Assembly (NCBI GenBank): GCA_032622095.1 | Contig: CP136067.1 | Location: 120,191,030 to 120,255,029, forward strand | Reading direction: 5' to 3' | DNA length: 64,000 nucleotides | Origin: Siphonodentalium dalli | Lineage: Eukaryota; Mollusca; Scaphopoda; Gadilida; Siphonodentaliidae | Shown: positions 23,515 to 34,730 of the stretch, piece by piece | Layout: each line of letters starts with the position of its first letter | How positions within the stretch are numbered: the stretch's first letter is position 1 | The notes under the pieces: generated by a model | What the model was told of the DNA's origin: nothing | Database searches by the model: none | What the model saw: only the letters and a program-made list of their open reading frames with translations | Position numbers and translations under genes: made by a program

Positions 23515-24400
23515 TGTAGATGGAGTTAAACCTCACATCAGTGTGTTGGGGATTTGGACCTTGACTTGGGACCTTTGGTTTTTAACACAACAAATGCGCG
23601 TACACCTTATACACAAATTTCTTATGTAACCAGAGTTTTTCTTGGATAAGATGAGTCAATTGAAGCCTGCTTACATTTCAAAATGTTGTCAGTTTTGTAT
23701 TGTCTGCATCGAACTCGACGCGTTGAAGCAAAAGTTACAAAAGATAAAATGTGTATGTGACGAGACTATAATACAAATGAAAAAATAAATTGAGGGAGGG
23801 GTGGGCGATACAGGGAACTAAGGGTTGAACCGATATAAATTTGTAGAGCGATAACGACCAATGTTGACATAGTATGCATATCAACTCTACTGTTGCAACA
23901 AGGCTATAAAATAGGGGGTGTCAGACTCTTAGTCATCTCTATATAGTGCCAGAATAGTCATTTATGGAGTTCTATAAGATGTTGGGTTGGTTATATGGAA
24001 TCGGAGAAAAGGGGTTTGTACCGATGAACTGACATAAATTAGTGGATCAATGTTGCCATGTAATGCATCGCGACTGTACTAAAGCAGCAATGATATAAAA
24101 TTGAGGGGGGGGGGGGTTTGAAATTATCTCTATAGATGGCACCAGGATTATATAGAAAGGAAAAGCAATTGATATACGTATACAGTATACAATAGTAATA
24201 CCATAGACATATAAGTACAAGTATCACGAAATAAAATATTACGTAACATGACTATATACCGATGAAAGAAATTAATAAATTGGACCGGGATTAGAGGTTG
24301 GGTTGGTTATATGTGGATAATTGGATATGGAATTCATACCAAACTAGTGGAGCGATAAAGACCAATGTTGACACTTAGTCAGGCTACGCGGGGGAAATAG
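23515..24400 (+). repeat. Dispersed/tandem ACCAATGTTGAC repeat, three copies
   Basis: Units near 23826, 24018 and 24335 share GAGCGATAA-GACCAATGTTGAC and downstream ATAAAATWGRGGGGG. A fourth copy lies at 26458-26540 on the far side of the 2-kb palindromic element, so that element probably inserted into this array. Confidence 0.65.
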
Positions 24401-26089
24401 GGTTTGATACGATCCCATACAGAAATTTCTCATGAGAAGTTGTTAGAATCTTATAAGAATCTCATGAGAAGCATATTAGAAAGATATGCAAAGCAGAGAA
24501 ATCTAACATGAACCTTGTGAGAAGATGTTAGAAATCAATTTTCTAACCAAGGGTCTTATGTGAGAAAAATTTCTCACGTGAGAAATATGAGATCTCGTAA
24601 GAAATGCAGACTTAGAAATATTTCCACTGAACCGATAGTATATTTTTCTTAGTTGCAAATTCTAATTTGAGTTCTCATGAGAAAAATAGACTTTGAAATT
24701 ATCATCCTTCAAGTAAGTTTAAAAACAATTTCGGGGTTAAGAAATTTTCACGTGATTTAATTCTAATGAGGAATGCAGACTTTGAAATTTTTTCACAAAA
24801 ACTTATTGGATATTTTCAAAGTCAGAAATTCTCACGTTAGATCTCATAAGAAATACAGACTTTAAATTGTGTGGTCTCCAATTCCAGAAAAGTAAGCTAA
24901 GTGTGATTTTCTTACATGAGAATATGTTAGAAATAGGGTAGATATTTTTAAGTCAGATTTCAATGGTGGGTAAAATGATTTAATCTAGAACATGTGGTCT
25001 TGATAAATCTGATCTGGTGTATGCTGGAGAATTCAAAATATAAAATGCGCCAAAACAGTTACTTTAGTTCCCTGTACATGTCAGTTGCTGTGCATGATTT
25101 AGACTGTAAATTATCTTTATTATCTGTGCTAGAAGCTTAAGTTGTGTTATATTCACGAGAAGGGGAACATGGAGTTATATTTATTGTTTTATTTGTGGAT
25201 ATGCTTTAATAATAAGTTCCACAACATGGGATACACACTATATGCTAGGTAAGCCTTAAATATTTATATAAATGGCAGAGGGCTTTAGGCATCATGCATC
25301 TGGCATCATGGCAAGATTTTATGCCATGTGGTCTCTTGTGTTGCCTTTACTGCTGGTTCTAATATGTAATTTATCAACCAGGTAGAGTACGTGCAGTACA
25401 TGTATATATATTAAAGTTCAACATGATTTAAATTTTATTTTCAAATATTTTAAATTATATTTCTAGAATAAATAATGATGGCCCATATCACATCAAATAA
25501 AATTCTGTTATTGTTAATTGATTCTAAGACAGAGTAAATGTGCAAATCTATTTTAACAAAATGAATGAATTTTAGGAAATAAACATTTATGGCAGTTTTC
25601 ATTGTTTCATGGGAGTGATTTTTACAGTTATTTGGAATATTCCACGAAGAGCAGTTAACATGTTGCAGTGTACACATGCACACATGTTGAACAGCAATTG
25701 AAAAATTGGTTGATCAAATATTAAGAAAAGCTAAGTTGAAGTTTAGTGTGAGATTTGTGTGATAATACAGATCTGCATTTGTACAAATTACTACAATATA
25801 GATTCATCGCACACCACAAATGCCTCTAAGATCAGGGACCCCAGAAGCAGAAAATGGTAAGGGGGCAAAAGCAGTCCGAAAACCTGGAAATTCTCAATGA
25901 CAGTGTTTGTTATTTTATAACCTTAAAAAGATGATAAATGACAGTGTTAAATTGTTAATGATACCAAAATGAATTAGGTAGCACATAGATTTGTTTGAAT
26001 TAGATAGCCCTTATTTGTTATACTGGTCATTATATTTTGAAATATATAGAACAGGAATTTTTTCTTATATGCATGAAAAAATGATTTTT

Positions 26090-26230
26090 CTCGCGAGAAA
26101 AATGATTCTTTCTCACGTGAGAAATGATTCTTTCTCACGTGAGAAATGATTCTTTCTCACGTGAGAAATGATTCCTTCTTACGTGAGAAATGATTCTTTC
26201 TTACGTGAGAAAAAATTATTTCTCACGTGA
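26090..26230. repeat. 22-bp array of CACGTG palindromes
   Basis: CACGTG or TACGTG starts at 26114, 26136, 26158, 26180, 26202 and 26224, exactly 22 bp apart, each within TTTCTYACGTGAGAAA. A TTCTCGCGAGAA variant precedes them at about 26088. CACGTG is the E-box core bound by bHLH factors such as Myc/Max, USF and CLOCK. Regulatory use here is only a possibility. Confidence 0.88.
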
Positions 26231-26377
26231 GGTTTTTAATATGCAAGATTGTTTCTCACGTGAGAAAAAATTGTTATGTGAGAACAAATATTTCTTACGT
26301 GATGAAAGATTCTTTCTCATGTGAGAAAAAATTCTTATGAGATCTTGCTAATTTGCATATTAAAAACCTCACGTGAG
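26223..26377. repeat. Hairpin with CTCACGTGAGGTTTTTAATA arms
   Basis: The segment 26223-26249 is inverted at about 26345-26377 (GCATATTAAAAACCTCACGT). The loop carries further TTCTCACGTGAGAA words. It may be a small fold-back within the larger palindromic element. Confidence 0.75.
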
Positions 26378-26457
26378 ATTCTAAAGTGAGATTCTAACGT
26401 GAGAATCTAACGTGAGATTCTCATGAGAATTATGTTAGGACATTTTGGTAAGGGATA

Positions 26458-26540
26458 GACCGAAATAAATTTGTCGAGTGATAATGACCAATGTTGACGT
26501 ATAAAGTAACGCGACTGTACTGTCACACAATTATCAGGGT
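26458..26540 (+). repeat. Fourth copy of the ACCAATGTTGAC repeat
   Basis: GAGTGATAATGACCAATGTT with GCGACTGTACTG downstream matches the copies at 23.8-24.4 kb, especially that at 24018. Confidence 0.65.
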
Positions 26541-26597
26541 GAACCGGTCAAATATGGTCTCTAGTGCCCAATATCGAACAGCTCAGAAAACATTTGC

Positions 26598-27000
26598 AGG
26601 GCCGGTGACCGAGAGGTAGCGTACTGGTCTCTCGTGCTATCGGACCGGGGATCGCAACCTTGTCAGGGTATTCTGACAAAAATCAGAACTCGGCCAGATA
26701 CCAAGTTTGTCAGGCTGAAAAGTCTCATTCGAGATAACTGAATAAAGATCCGAATGCAAAAATGCCGACTTCCCCCATTACAACACTTGTCCAGGTATGT
26801 TGTCGTGGGTGCAGTACGCTGTCAGATCGGGCGCGGACATTAATGGCTGACCCGTGTAAACGCCTCGGTGTGTGCACGTTAAAGAACGCTATTGGGGTCA
26901 CCACAGGGTTATAAAGTTACTCGGCCGTGGTAGCACATGGACCTCCACATAATCCTCAGCACATTGAGGGCGATGGAGTATCAAGTAGATAGATAGATAG
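26598..27000 (+). mobile_element. tRNA-derived SINE with conserved core and GATA tail
   Basis: The head GCCGGTGACCGAGAGGTAGC resembles a Pol III A-box, and GGGGATCGCAACC a B-box. The body contains ATTAATGGCTGACCCGTGT and GTGCACGTTAAAGAAC, a core word shared by many molluscan and other metazoan SINEs, and the element ends in (GATA)n. About 400 bp, apparently complete. SINEs are transcribed by Pol III and moved by a partner LINE. The same core, in reverse, lies at 41.5 kb. Confidence 0.75.
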
Positions 27001-27370
27001 GGCCATAAATTTTATTTAACATGGCATCTGCCATATACAAATCCATTTATGTCGATAAATCTCTTATTTTTCAAATATTTAAGCTCAGACTTGGTGTCTG
27101 TGTTTGGGATACTTATATATTCCTAAAATGGCAGGGTACAGCACGTTATTAGTTTTTAGATCGAAGAAATTTTTTTTTTTTTCGATGATAAAATTTAACC
27201 CAGGATTTCCCATTAAAATCGATTTATGTCTATAAAACTGTCATTTTTCAACATTTTGAGCTGAAACTTGGTGTATATGTGTGTAATACTACTATATTCT
27301 TAAAATGACAGAGTTCAGCGCGTAATTATGTTTTAGATGGAAAAAATTGAATTTGTTTTCGATAATAAAT
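27001..27370 (+). repeat. About 177-bp tandem duplication
   Basis: Two copies share TTTATGTCKATAAA, CTTGGTGTMTRTGT and AAAATGRCAGRGTWCAGC words. Diverged and AT-rich. Confidence 0.7.
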
Positions 27371-27648
27371 TTGCAGCGTGGACGGCTCCGACGGGTCATC
27401 GAGTGCGCTCAATTTGTAAACAAAGTTTTATCAATAGTCGTTTTGGTCAAACTATCCATTTTTAGACCGGGACAGCAGATCCGAATAGTATCTATATAAG
27501 ATGTATTTAGATAGAATTATCAAAAGAATTTGACCGATCAGGGTAGATTTTAAGAGAATAGATTGGAGAAATCTTGGTGATAATTCCAGAAAATAAAAAT
27601 GGAGGAGAAACAAAATTAAACTACCACAATGCACTGCACTAAACTAGG

Positions 27649-28085
27649 GGTTCACAATGGGTTACACATTATTTTCAGTCTATCAGATTATTTATAACAA
27701 CAAGTGACTTTAAGTTTACAATTTCAGCCTGTCCTGACTCTATCGATACGGTTTATCACATTTTCAAAAACATATTGTACACCGGTGGCGTTAACTTCAC
27801 AATTTAAGCATCTACGTGATTCTATCGGTACGATTGAGTAAGGTACAAATAAAAATATAAGGGGCTCCCAATAGGTGATATATCATTTTCAGGCTATCAG
27901 AGTATTTATATTTTCAACAACATATTATTACACCGGTGACTTTAAGTTTACAATTTCAGCCTGTCCTGACCCTATGGATACGATTTATCATATTTTCAAA
28001 AACGTATTATACACCGGTGCCGTTAACTTTACAATTTCAGCATATACGTGATTATATTGGTACGATTGAGTAAGGTACAAAAATA
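27649..28085 (+). repeat. About 212-bp tandem duplication
   Basis: Copies begin at 27649 and 27861 and share TTTCAGKCTATCAGA, CAGCCTGTCCTGACYCTAT, ACACCGGTG and GGTACGATTGAGTAAGGTAC. Each unit also repeats the ACACCGGTG/CAATTT-AGC words inside it. Confidence 0.75.
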
Positions 28086-29559
28086 TCCAAGAATATATTT
28101 CTCCATTCGACCATGAGTCTATACAAATCTGTACACCAGTGTCCACCCACTTCGTGGCGGGAATATGTGACTTGATATGTTGGAATGTGATATCGCCACG
28201 GTCAGCTCCATCGATGGGATGCTGCTGATATATGAGTACCATAAATGTCACACAGAGAGATGGTTGGGCCCCACTTAGCTCAACGAAGAATACCAACGAC
28301 TTTCCGATTCTCGAGAAATCCCATTGGTACCCGCCTTGTATTGGTGTTTTTAACTGGTTCCACAAGCGTTCAAACTGTCGGTGGAAATTCCTAACCTAAC
28401 ATCCATGATTGGCAATTTACTCAAAAAGATTACCACTGCATGGATGCATGTACAGTCACCCTTGTAACATACATATATTATTTAATCTGAATCTGTATTA
28501 TCAAAGTTTCCAACTATTCAAACTAAATTCCCATCTTTGGTGAAGTTGGCGACACTGTTTGTGTTCATTTTGCCAGCCCACTTCCCCTAGCTCCGACATA
28601 TCTGAAAAGTACCACTTTCGGAACTCTTTATACCACGTCATGAGATTCCTCGCGTATACATGTATAATTAAGTATGAATATGACAATAGCTGAGAACAAA
28701 CTGTTCTACCAATGCCTCTCCAGATACACAATTCGAATCAAGGACAACACGGATACCTGTAATTATTGTGAGTGGCCTCGGTTTATGGGCACCGGCAAAG
28801 AGGTAGACACCGTTATCATAAATCGTCGTTGATTGTTGTCAGTCAGCCACGACGGAGCACGAGCAAGCTAGTCGGCAACCTGCAAAAATGCCAGCTAACA
28901 AAACGACCATCGGGCATGGCATGTTTGCAGTTTGCAGTACAATTTTACCAGCGTATAAACGTACCCTTAGATCTTTAATCGCATAACATAGTGTCTACCC
29001 CCATATATTATAATGAAGAATAAAGCAGTCAGAAATATTCCAGCCCAATGAAAACAACTGTTGATATGCAGTGTGGTCTACTCAAGCAAGGAGCAATCAA
29101 CAGAAATTAGGCCACAGTGTTAAGAGATATGGCGGTCAGCTTTAACGTGGTTATGAAGCCATGACACAGAACACATATCAGTCCAATTTTTCATTGAACA
29201 ACATGAATGACATGAAAATTCTCAAATATAGAAAATTATTTGTGGGCAGTTGTCTTTCTAAGTGAAAATAATCATCAAATTTCATGAATAAGTCTCCTCT
29301 CACGATCTTCATATATGATATCATGGACATATGATCTGCGGTTTTGAAACTGATATATTTTACGGAAGTTCTTGGTACCTGAAAACGGTGAAATTTTAAA
29401 TATTTTCCATGCAATAAAAGTGAAGTAAATGAGATTATAATAACCAATTGTTCGATGGTTCTTAAATATTGTATCACAATAATCGCGTGTACCAAATTTC
29501 ACAAATAAATTCCTGACAGATTTTGAGAAAATCCATTTAGAAATACCAGGAAATTTTGG
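28086..29559. other. No confirmed gene; one odd minus-strand frame
   Basis: A 125-codon minus-strand frame (27988-28365) reads unlike a repeat in its first 90 codons (VFFVELSGAQPSL, HIPATKWVDTGVQI), while its last third lies in the 212-bp repeat. I do not recognise it. 28868-28973 is an inverted copy of the TAGGGTACGT dispersed repeat. Nothing else is supported. Confidence 0.4.
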
Positions 29560-30600
29560 CCAAACGTGCATCTGACCCTTAACGAGATCGAGTTTGCAGC
29601 AAAGATCCTTAGAAACAAAGAACATTAGAAACGAAAGGACTGGGCGATTTGTATGGTCCGACCTATTTATGAGAAAGAATACCCGGATAAACCTGAAAAT
29701 TACATGAAAATCACATTTATGCACGATGTCCAACTGTTCACGAGTATCGTTTGCAGTCGCATAAATAGTTTTCTTCAGGTTAATAACATTCAGTCTGAAG
29801 CCCAGGCTGGCGTTTCGCTAAGGATACAGTACGATTGATCATATATTCTCCCTACATTTGCTCACACAGATAACGAAACTCAAGAAGAAAAAACCTGTAT
29901 TGTATATTCATCGATTTTTCACGAGCCTTTGATAGTGTTTGGCTAGAAGGCCTTTGAAGAAATTTCAACATTTTGGCGTAAATAATTTAAAGATGTGCGT
30001 GATGACTGGTCTTTTCCCAAGTCTAAATAGCCTAAAACAAAGCGATTGTCTCTCACCGTACTTTTGCCATGTACATCAACGATGTCGAGGAATACCTACA
30101 AAACTGCTATTGTAAGGGCATAGATATAAGTAAACTCAATGGCCGTGAAACATGGGTATATATGAAGTTATTCTTAGTAATATACGCTGATGATACAGCT
30201 CTAATTTCAGTCTCCCATTCCGGTTTATAAAATGCCTTAAATCACTTCGCATCGTACTGTGACACATGGAAGCTAAGCATCAACACCTCCAAAACTAAGA
30301 TAATGTTTCTTGGTTGAAAACCAAAACAAAGAAATTCAATGTCATTCAAAATAAACGTAACGAAATTGAGATCGTGGATAGCTTCAAATAATTGGGCACG
30401 TGATTTAGTAAAAACGGAACATTTAGCAGGGAACGAAACATTAGACGCGAAGATGCAAAGAAAGCCATGTACAATGTACGCACTCATGAGTAAAGTCAGA
30501 CAAAAAAACCTCTCGTATGGCAGCATTCTTGAAATTTACGAAAAATCAATAACCCCTATAATAACATATGGGGCTTTGAAAACACCACCTGCATAGAAAA
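29560..30600 (+). pseudogene. Decayed LINE reverse transcriptase, second family
   Basis: Family features appear in shifting frames: PENYMKITFMHDVQLFTSIV and NSFLQVNNIQSEAQAG (29695-29820); motif A FIDFSRAFDSVWLEGL (29907-29953); AMYINDVEEYLQN (about 30068-30105); motif C YADDTALIS (30183); HFASYCDTWKLSINTSKTKI (30243-30302); MSKVRQKNLSYGSILEIYEK (about 30486-30545). The endonuclease and C-terminus are missing, and the copy has many stops and shifts. The AGF-type fingers and FIDFSRAFD differ from the FCDVSKAFD type of the 8-kb and 31-kb elements, so this is another lineage. Minus-strand frames at 29.2-29.7 kb are shadows or noise. Confidence 0.85.
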
Positions 30601-31054
30601 GTTAGAATTAATATGTGGTGTATATTTATGCTGCGCCCATTGCGTATTCATTTATTCACCTGATGTATCATATCTAAATAATTTGAACTGTTGAATTAAT
30701 GGGGGAATGGATTTTTGTTAGTGGGAAATTTATTTATCTAGCTGCTGTATAGTTCTGGGTTTTTGTTGCGGGATAGCACTGTCGTTCACTTGGGGATTTA
30801 TTTTTAAAAGTACACATATAACCTGTGGTTTTTCTTGCATTTTCATGATCACCTGGTGTCAAAATACCTGGGTAAACATCACTGGAGTGGCCCGCAGGCT
30901 TCAATTCAGTGAATTTTGCTGAAACGTTAACATTATTGTCGTCTATGGGAAACCATTTAGTTCAGTGATTACATTTGCGGGCCCATGAGACGGGGGCATT
31001 CCCCCATTACTCATAATGATGTGGGCACATGACCTCGGCCCTTTTGCAGGCCCC
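30601..31054. other. Non-coding stretch
   Basis: No gene or clear repeat seen between the decayed LINE and the fold-back element. Confidence 0.5.
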
Positions 31055-31070
31055 TACACTCTTATAACTA

Positions 31071-33434
31071 ATGTGTAGAAATAAGCATTGGTTTACTTCA
31101 GAACTGAGAACTGCTATCCGCAAACGCGATCGACTGAGACGTAACGCCATTCACACAAATAAAACCAATGTTTGGACTAAATACAAATTAATAAGAAATA
31201 AAGTTAACAATATGAAGAAGCATGCTAAAATTAATTATGAAAACAAGTTAGAACATACTTTTTCATTAAATAACAGTCCTAAATGTTTCTGGCAGACTGT
31301 TAAAGAGATATTAAATAAAAATTCAAACGGCGCGATTCCTCCACTTAAAGCTGCTGATGGTAACTTAATAACCGATGACTATGAGAAAGCCAACTTATTT
31401 AATGAAACCTTTCTAAAGAACTCTTTCCTTGACGACACAAACTGCATGTTGCCAAGCCTTATATATAAATGCTCAGATACGCTGTCAGACATCGATTTTA
31501 AAGACGAGGACATTATAGATGCTATCAAAAGCCTAAAGGTAGGCAAGGCGAACGGCCATGATGGCATAACATCTAAAATGCTCAAAGAAACGGTGTATAC
31601 GGTGTTTCAACCACTAAAAATAATCATTAAAAGATCTTTTGCACTTAAATCCTTTCCATCTGAATGGAAAATAGCTAATGTTGTACCAATTCATAAGAAA
31701 GATGATCGTTCTAATCCAGGAAATTATAGGCCAATATCATTACTGTCGTGCCTGGCAAAAGTTGTTGAGAAGGTAGTTTTGAAACATCTAATGTTACATT
31801 TTCATACAAACGATTTATTATATAAACATCAATCGGGGTTTGTCCCAGGCCACTCGACTACTTTCCAACTAATTGACTTGTACCATTCATTGTGCCAATC
31901 TCTCGATAGTAAACTAGTGACCTGCTCAATATTTTGTGACATTTCTAAGGCGTTTGAGAGAGTTTGGCACACAGGACTAATACATAAACTGAAGCAGTAC
32001 GGAATCGAAGGTAATATTTTAATGTGGCTTTGCGATTATATTTCGAACCGTAAACAGAGTGTGGTTGTCTCCGGTGTAAGATCAGACTATATGCATCTTA
32101 AAGCAGGAGTGCCCCAGGGCTCAATCTTGGGACCTTTTTTATTTCTAATCTATATTAATGATCTGTCAGATACTATACAGTCTTTCACGCGCATGTACGC
32201 AGATGACACGTGTTTTACAAATTCTTCACAGACCATAGAAGAGACGCGCTCAAACTTATCTACCGACTTAAATCGTATCACACACTGGGCAAAACAATGG
32301 CTAGTGACATTTAATCCCGACAAATCAAAAGCAATGTTATTTTCTTATAGATCGAACAGAGCAGAAGCTATTTTATCTGAAAATCCCATGACATTGAAAT
32401 TCAACGGCGCTGACATCGAAATTGTTACATCACATCAACATTTGGGCATCGTCATTCAGTCTAATATGAATTGGGACATTCAAATTGCAAATATGTGTAA
32501 GAAAGTTGCATCTCGACTGGCCCAGCTGAGAAAGATGAAATATTCTTTAAATAGACGTACTTTAGATTTGATGTATAATACATTTGTTTTACCATTAATG
32601 GACTATGGTGATATCATATGGGATAATGCACCAGCATACCTCCTTAAAAACCTGGACGATCTTCATTATGATGCAACACGAATTGTTAGTGGCCTTACCA
32701 AATCTGTCTCAAACATAAATTTACTACGTGAACTCGGATGGAACACCCTTTCACAACGTCGAGCATGGCACAAGTTACGCCTTACATACCGAATAATGAC
32801 ACGAAACGCACCCCCATATATATTGGATAAAATTCCCCCAACAACAGGAGAAATAACTAAACAGAGATATGAATTCAGAAACCCTAATTACGTACGAAAT
32901 TTTACACCCGGTTCTCAACACACAAACTGTAGTTTCTTCCCTACAATGGTTTCGATTTGGAATAGTTTGGATAAAGTAGCTCAACAATGTACCTCGATCT
33001 CCATATTCTCAAATATTGTAAACCCCCTGTTGAAGACATTGAGACCACCAAACTCATATTGTATAGGAAGAAGAAGAGATAACATTTTACTATGTAGGCT
33101 CCGAAACAGGTGTAGTGATTTAAACGGAGACAAGCTAAACAATTATTTAACAAAAAATCCTAAATGTAACTGTGGATACAAAGTCGAAGATGCTGATCAC
33201 TTTCTGTTTACTTGTCCTTTTTACTTAAATGAAAGAGCTATAATGGAAGAAAAAATAGCTGGCATTGGACTACATATTGTCCATTCTGCAGATTTACTTT
33301 GTGGATCACCATTGATTTCCTATAAAGAAAACTGCATTCTCTTCACAGCTGTACAGAAATACATCATATCGTCTCACCGTTTTTGTAATGAGAATATCGA
33401 TTGGAATAGTAGACCACCAAATGATTCTATATAA
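31071..33434 (+). CDS. LINE RT and C-terminal domain, 787 codons, open
   Basis: The longest open frame in the window. In order: basic linker IRKRDRLRR (residues 16-24), GKANGHDGIT (158-167), FPSEWKIANVVPIHKK (195-210), GNYRPISLLSCLAKVVEK (217-234), QSGFVPGHST (254-263), motif A FCDISKAFERVWH with Asp290, motif B AGVPQGSILGP (345-355), motif C YADD (376-379), thumb SHQHLGI (454-460), DYGDIIW (511-517), and a C-terminal C-x-C...H...C knuckle (Cys699, Cys701, His710, Cys715). The usual second Asp of motif A is Glu296. The endonuclease and 2A region are absent, so this is a 5'-truncated copy. The ATG and the first two codons, plus part of the third, come from the MITE terminal repeat, so this is not the family's natural start. 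It lacks its own promoter and probably cannot move by itself, but the RT is undamaged, implying a young insertion. Confidence 0.9.
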   Translation: MCRNKHWFTSELRTAIRKRDRLRRNAIHTNKTNVWTKYKLIRNKVNNMKKHAKINYENKLEHTFSLNNSPKCFWQTVKEILNKNSNGAIPPLKAADGNLITDDYEKANLFNETFLKNSFLDDTNCMLPSLIYKCSDTLSDIDFKDEDIIDAIKSLKVGKANGHDGITSKMLKETVYTVFQPLKIIIKRSFALKSFPSEWKIANVVPIHKKDDRSNPGNYRPISLLSCLAKVVEKVVLKHLMLHFHTNDLLYKHQSGFVPGHSTTFQLIDLYHSLCQSLDSKLVTCSIFCDISKAFERVWHTGLIHKLKQYGIEGNILMWLCDYISNRKQSVVVSGVRSDYMHLKAGVPQGSILGPFLFLIYINDLSDTIQSFTRMYADDTCFTNSSQTIEETRSNLSTDLNRITHWAKQWLVTFNPDKSKAMLFSYRSNRAEAILSENPMTLKFNGADIEIVTSHQHLGIVIQSNMNWDIQIANMCKKVASRLAQLRKMKYSLNRRTLDLMYNTFVLPLMDYGDIIWDNAPAYLLKNLDDLHYDATRIVSGLTKSVSNINLLRELGWNTLSQRRAWHKLRLTYRIMTRNAPPYILDKIPPTTGEITKQRYEFRNPNYVRNFTPGSQHTNCSFFPTMVSIWNSLDKVAQQCTSISIFSNIVNPLLKTLRPPNSYCIGRRRDNILLCRLRNRCSDLNGDKLNNYLTKNPKCNCGYKVEDADHFLFTCPFYLNERAIMEEKIAGIGLHIVHSADLLCGSPLISYKENCILFTAVQKYIISSHRFCNENIDWNSRPPNDSI

Positions 33435-33726
33435 CCAAATTTATTACCTGCATACTCTGTACGATGATTCAATTACCTTACCCTATTTCCTGAACCAGCC
33501 TGATGTGTATATAAACAAAGATTTACTTTTGTAGGAAAATTCAACAATCCGCATTAAATTTATGTTCGTGTCTTTATATTAGGGGAGAGGAGCGTTTTCT
33601 AAGTTGAAATAACTTTTGCTCCGATCCCCATTGTACTCCCATCATATGTTTATGTTATTACAGCTTGTGTATTATTACTTATATTATGTTAATGTATGGG
33701 ATGTTCAATAAAATATGGAATGAATG
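33435..33726 (+). other. LINE 3' UTR with AATAAA
   Basis: Runs from the stop to CAATAAAATATGGAATGAATGA, with AATAAA at 33707-33712. After it the MITE sequence resumes (ATTACACATCAGATGTGTA). ATGTGTA stands on both sides of the insert (31071 and about 33738) and could be a short target-site duplication. Confidence 0.7.
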
Positions 33727-34514
33727 ATTACACATCAGATGTGTAAACCCGGTTAATACACATAGCAATGTGTAGTTTTACATACAAATACATTGCCCAA
33801 GGGCCGTTCTACACCTAATGTGTATATTTTGTGACACACAATTGTGTAAGAACGTAGAGCATGCGCATTGCGGTACCTTCAGTTTCATAGTCTGCTACGC
33901 GACGGCCATATTGTTTGAGTTTTTTTTTTTGAATACAATCTACAGCGATCGTAGACAATGAATGCAAGTTCAGAATTCTGACTTGTGGGTATAGTATAAA
34001 TGATATTTGAGGATTTATTTGTTAAAACTTTCATGGCGAATACTGCTCTTAGACTCGTTTATATGATTGTTGTAATATGGTAATACTAATATCATGTAAC
34101 CACGCCACATCCCTAGTTTATTCATTTAAAACGAAAACTCACACACGACAGAGCAAAATATTACGTACCATTGTACGCCATGAAAGTTTTAACATATAAA
34201 TCTCAATATGTCATCAATACTATATACCCACAGTTCGGAATACTGAACTTACATTCTTGTCTACGATCTATATGTGTAAGAATCTACACAAAATATGTAA
34301 GGGATATGTGTTGATTTTATGCACACCAGTGTGTATAAATGTGTAGAAATTGACCCATTATTGTGTAAAAATTGTTAGACAATTTGTGTATGTACATAAA
34401 ACTACACATATACTACACAAATATGTTTAAGATCAAAAATGAATAATGATTGTGTAGCAGGGCTACACATATTGTGTAGAAAACCTACACATTAGTCATA
34501 AGAGTGTACGTCGA

Positions 34515-34730
34515 CGAATAAAGGATAACCTCGGGAGTATGATTCAGATAGTATATATCTAATGCATGCACTTATATGTATTTATAAGTATTTGTGATTA
34601 TGTCCCATGTATCAAGTTTTTTTTCATTTTTGGTTTAACGAGATTAAAGAATTGAACATTGTGTATAAATGTTTATCATGTACCATGATAATTGGCTGAG
34701 AATAAAGCATTACTTACTTACTTACTTAAC
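34515..34730 (+). mobile_element. Retroelement 3' end with (ACTT)n tail
   Basis: AATAAAGCATTACTTACTTA at 34701 onward followed by a simple ACTT repeat looks like the tail of a retroposed LINE or SINE. The body was not recognised. Confidence 0.45.

Larger units (their letters stand above)
24418..26450. mobile_element. 2-kb element made of TTCTCATGAGAA palindromes
   Basis: Both ends (24418-24960 and 26060-26450) are crowded with TTCTCATGAGAA, TTCTCACGTGAGAA and related near-palindromes. The middle 1.1 kb is ordinary AT-rich DNA. Copies of one flanking repeat lie on both sides. No protein is encoded. I read it as a fold-back-like insertion with repeat-rich ends; the exact termini are uncertain. 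Confidence 0.6.
31055..34508. mobile_element. Fold-back MITE split by a LINE insertion
   Basis: 22-bp terminal inverted repeats, CACTCTTATRACTAATGTGT plus AG, at 31057-31078 and 34485-34506 differ at one base and are both flanked by TA. Inside, 33945-34038 and 34176-34270 form a second, longer inverted pair (ACTTTCATGGCG side, CGCCATGAAAGT side). TGTGTAG/CTACACA words crowd both subterminal regions. Removing 31079-33726 leaves an element of about 0.8 kb. TA flanks suggest TA-targeting transposition; the superfamily is not clear. Confidence 0.82.

Noticed and set aside
29178-29733. 105- and 152-codon minus-strand frames
   Set aside because: No motif; part lies antisense to the readable LINE remnant and the rest is AT-rich with chance openness.
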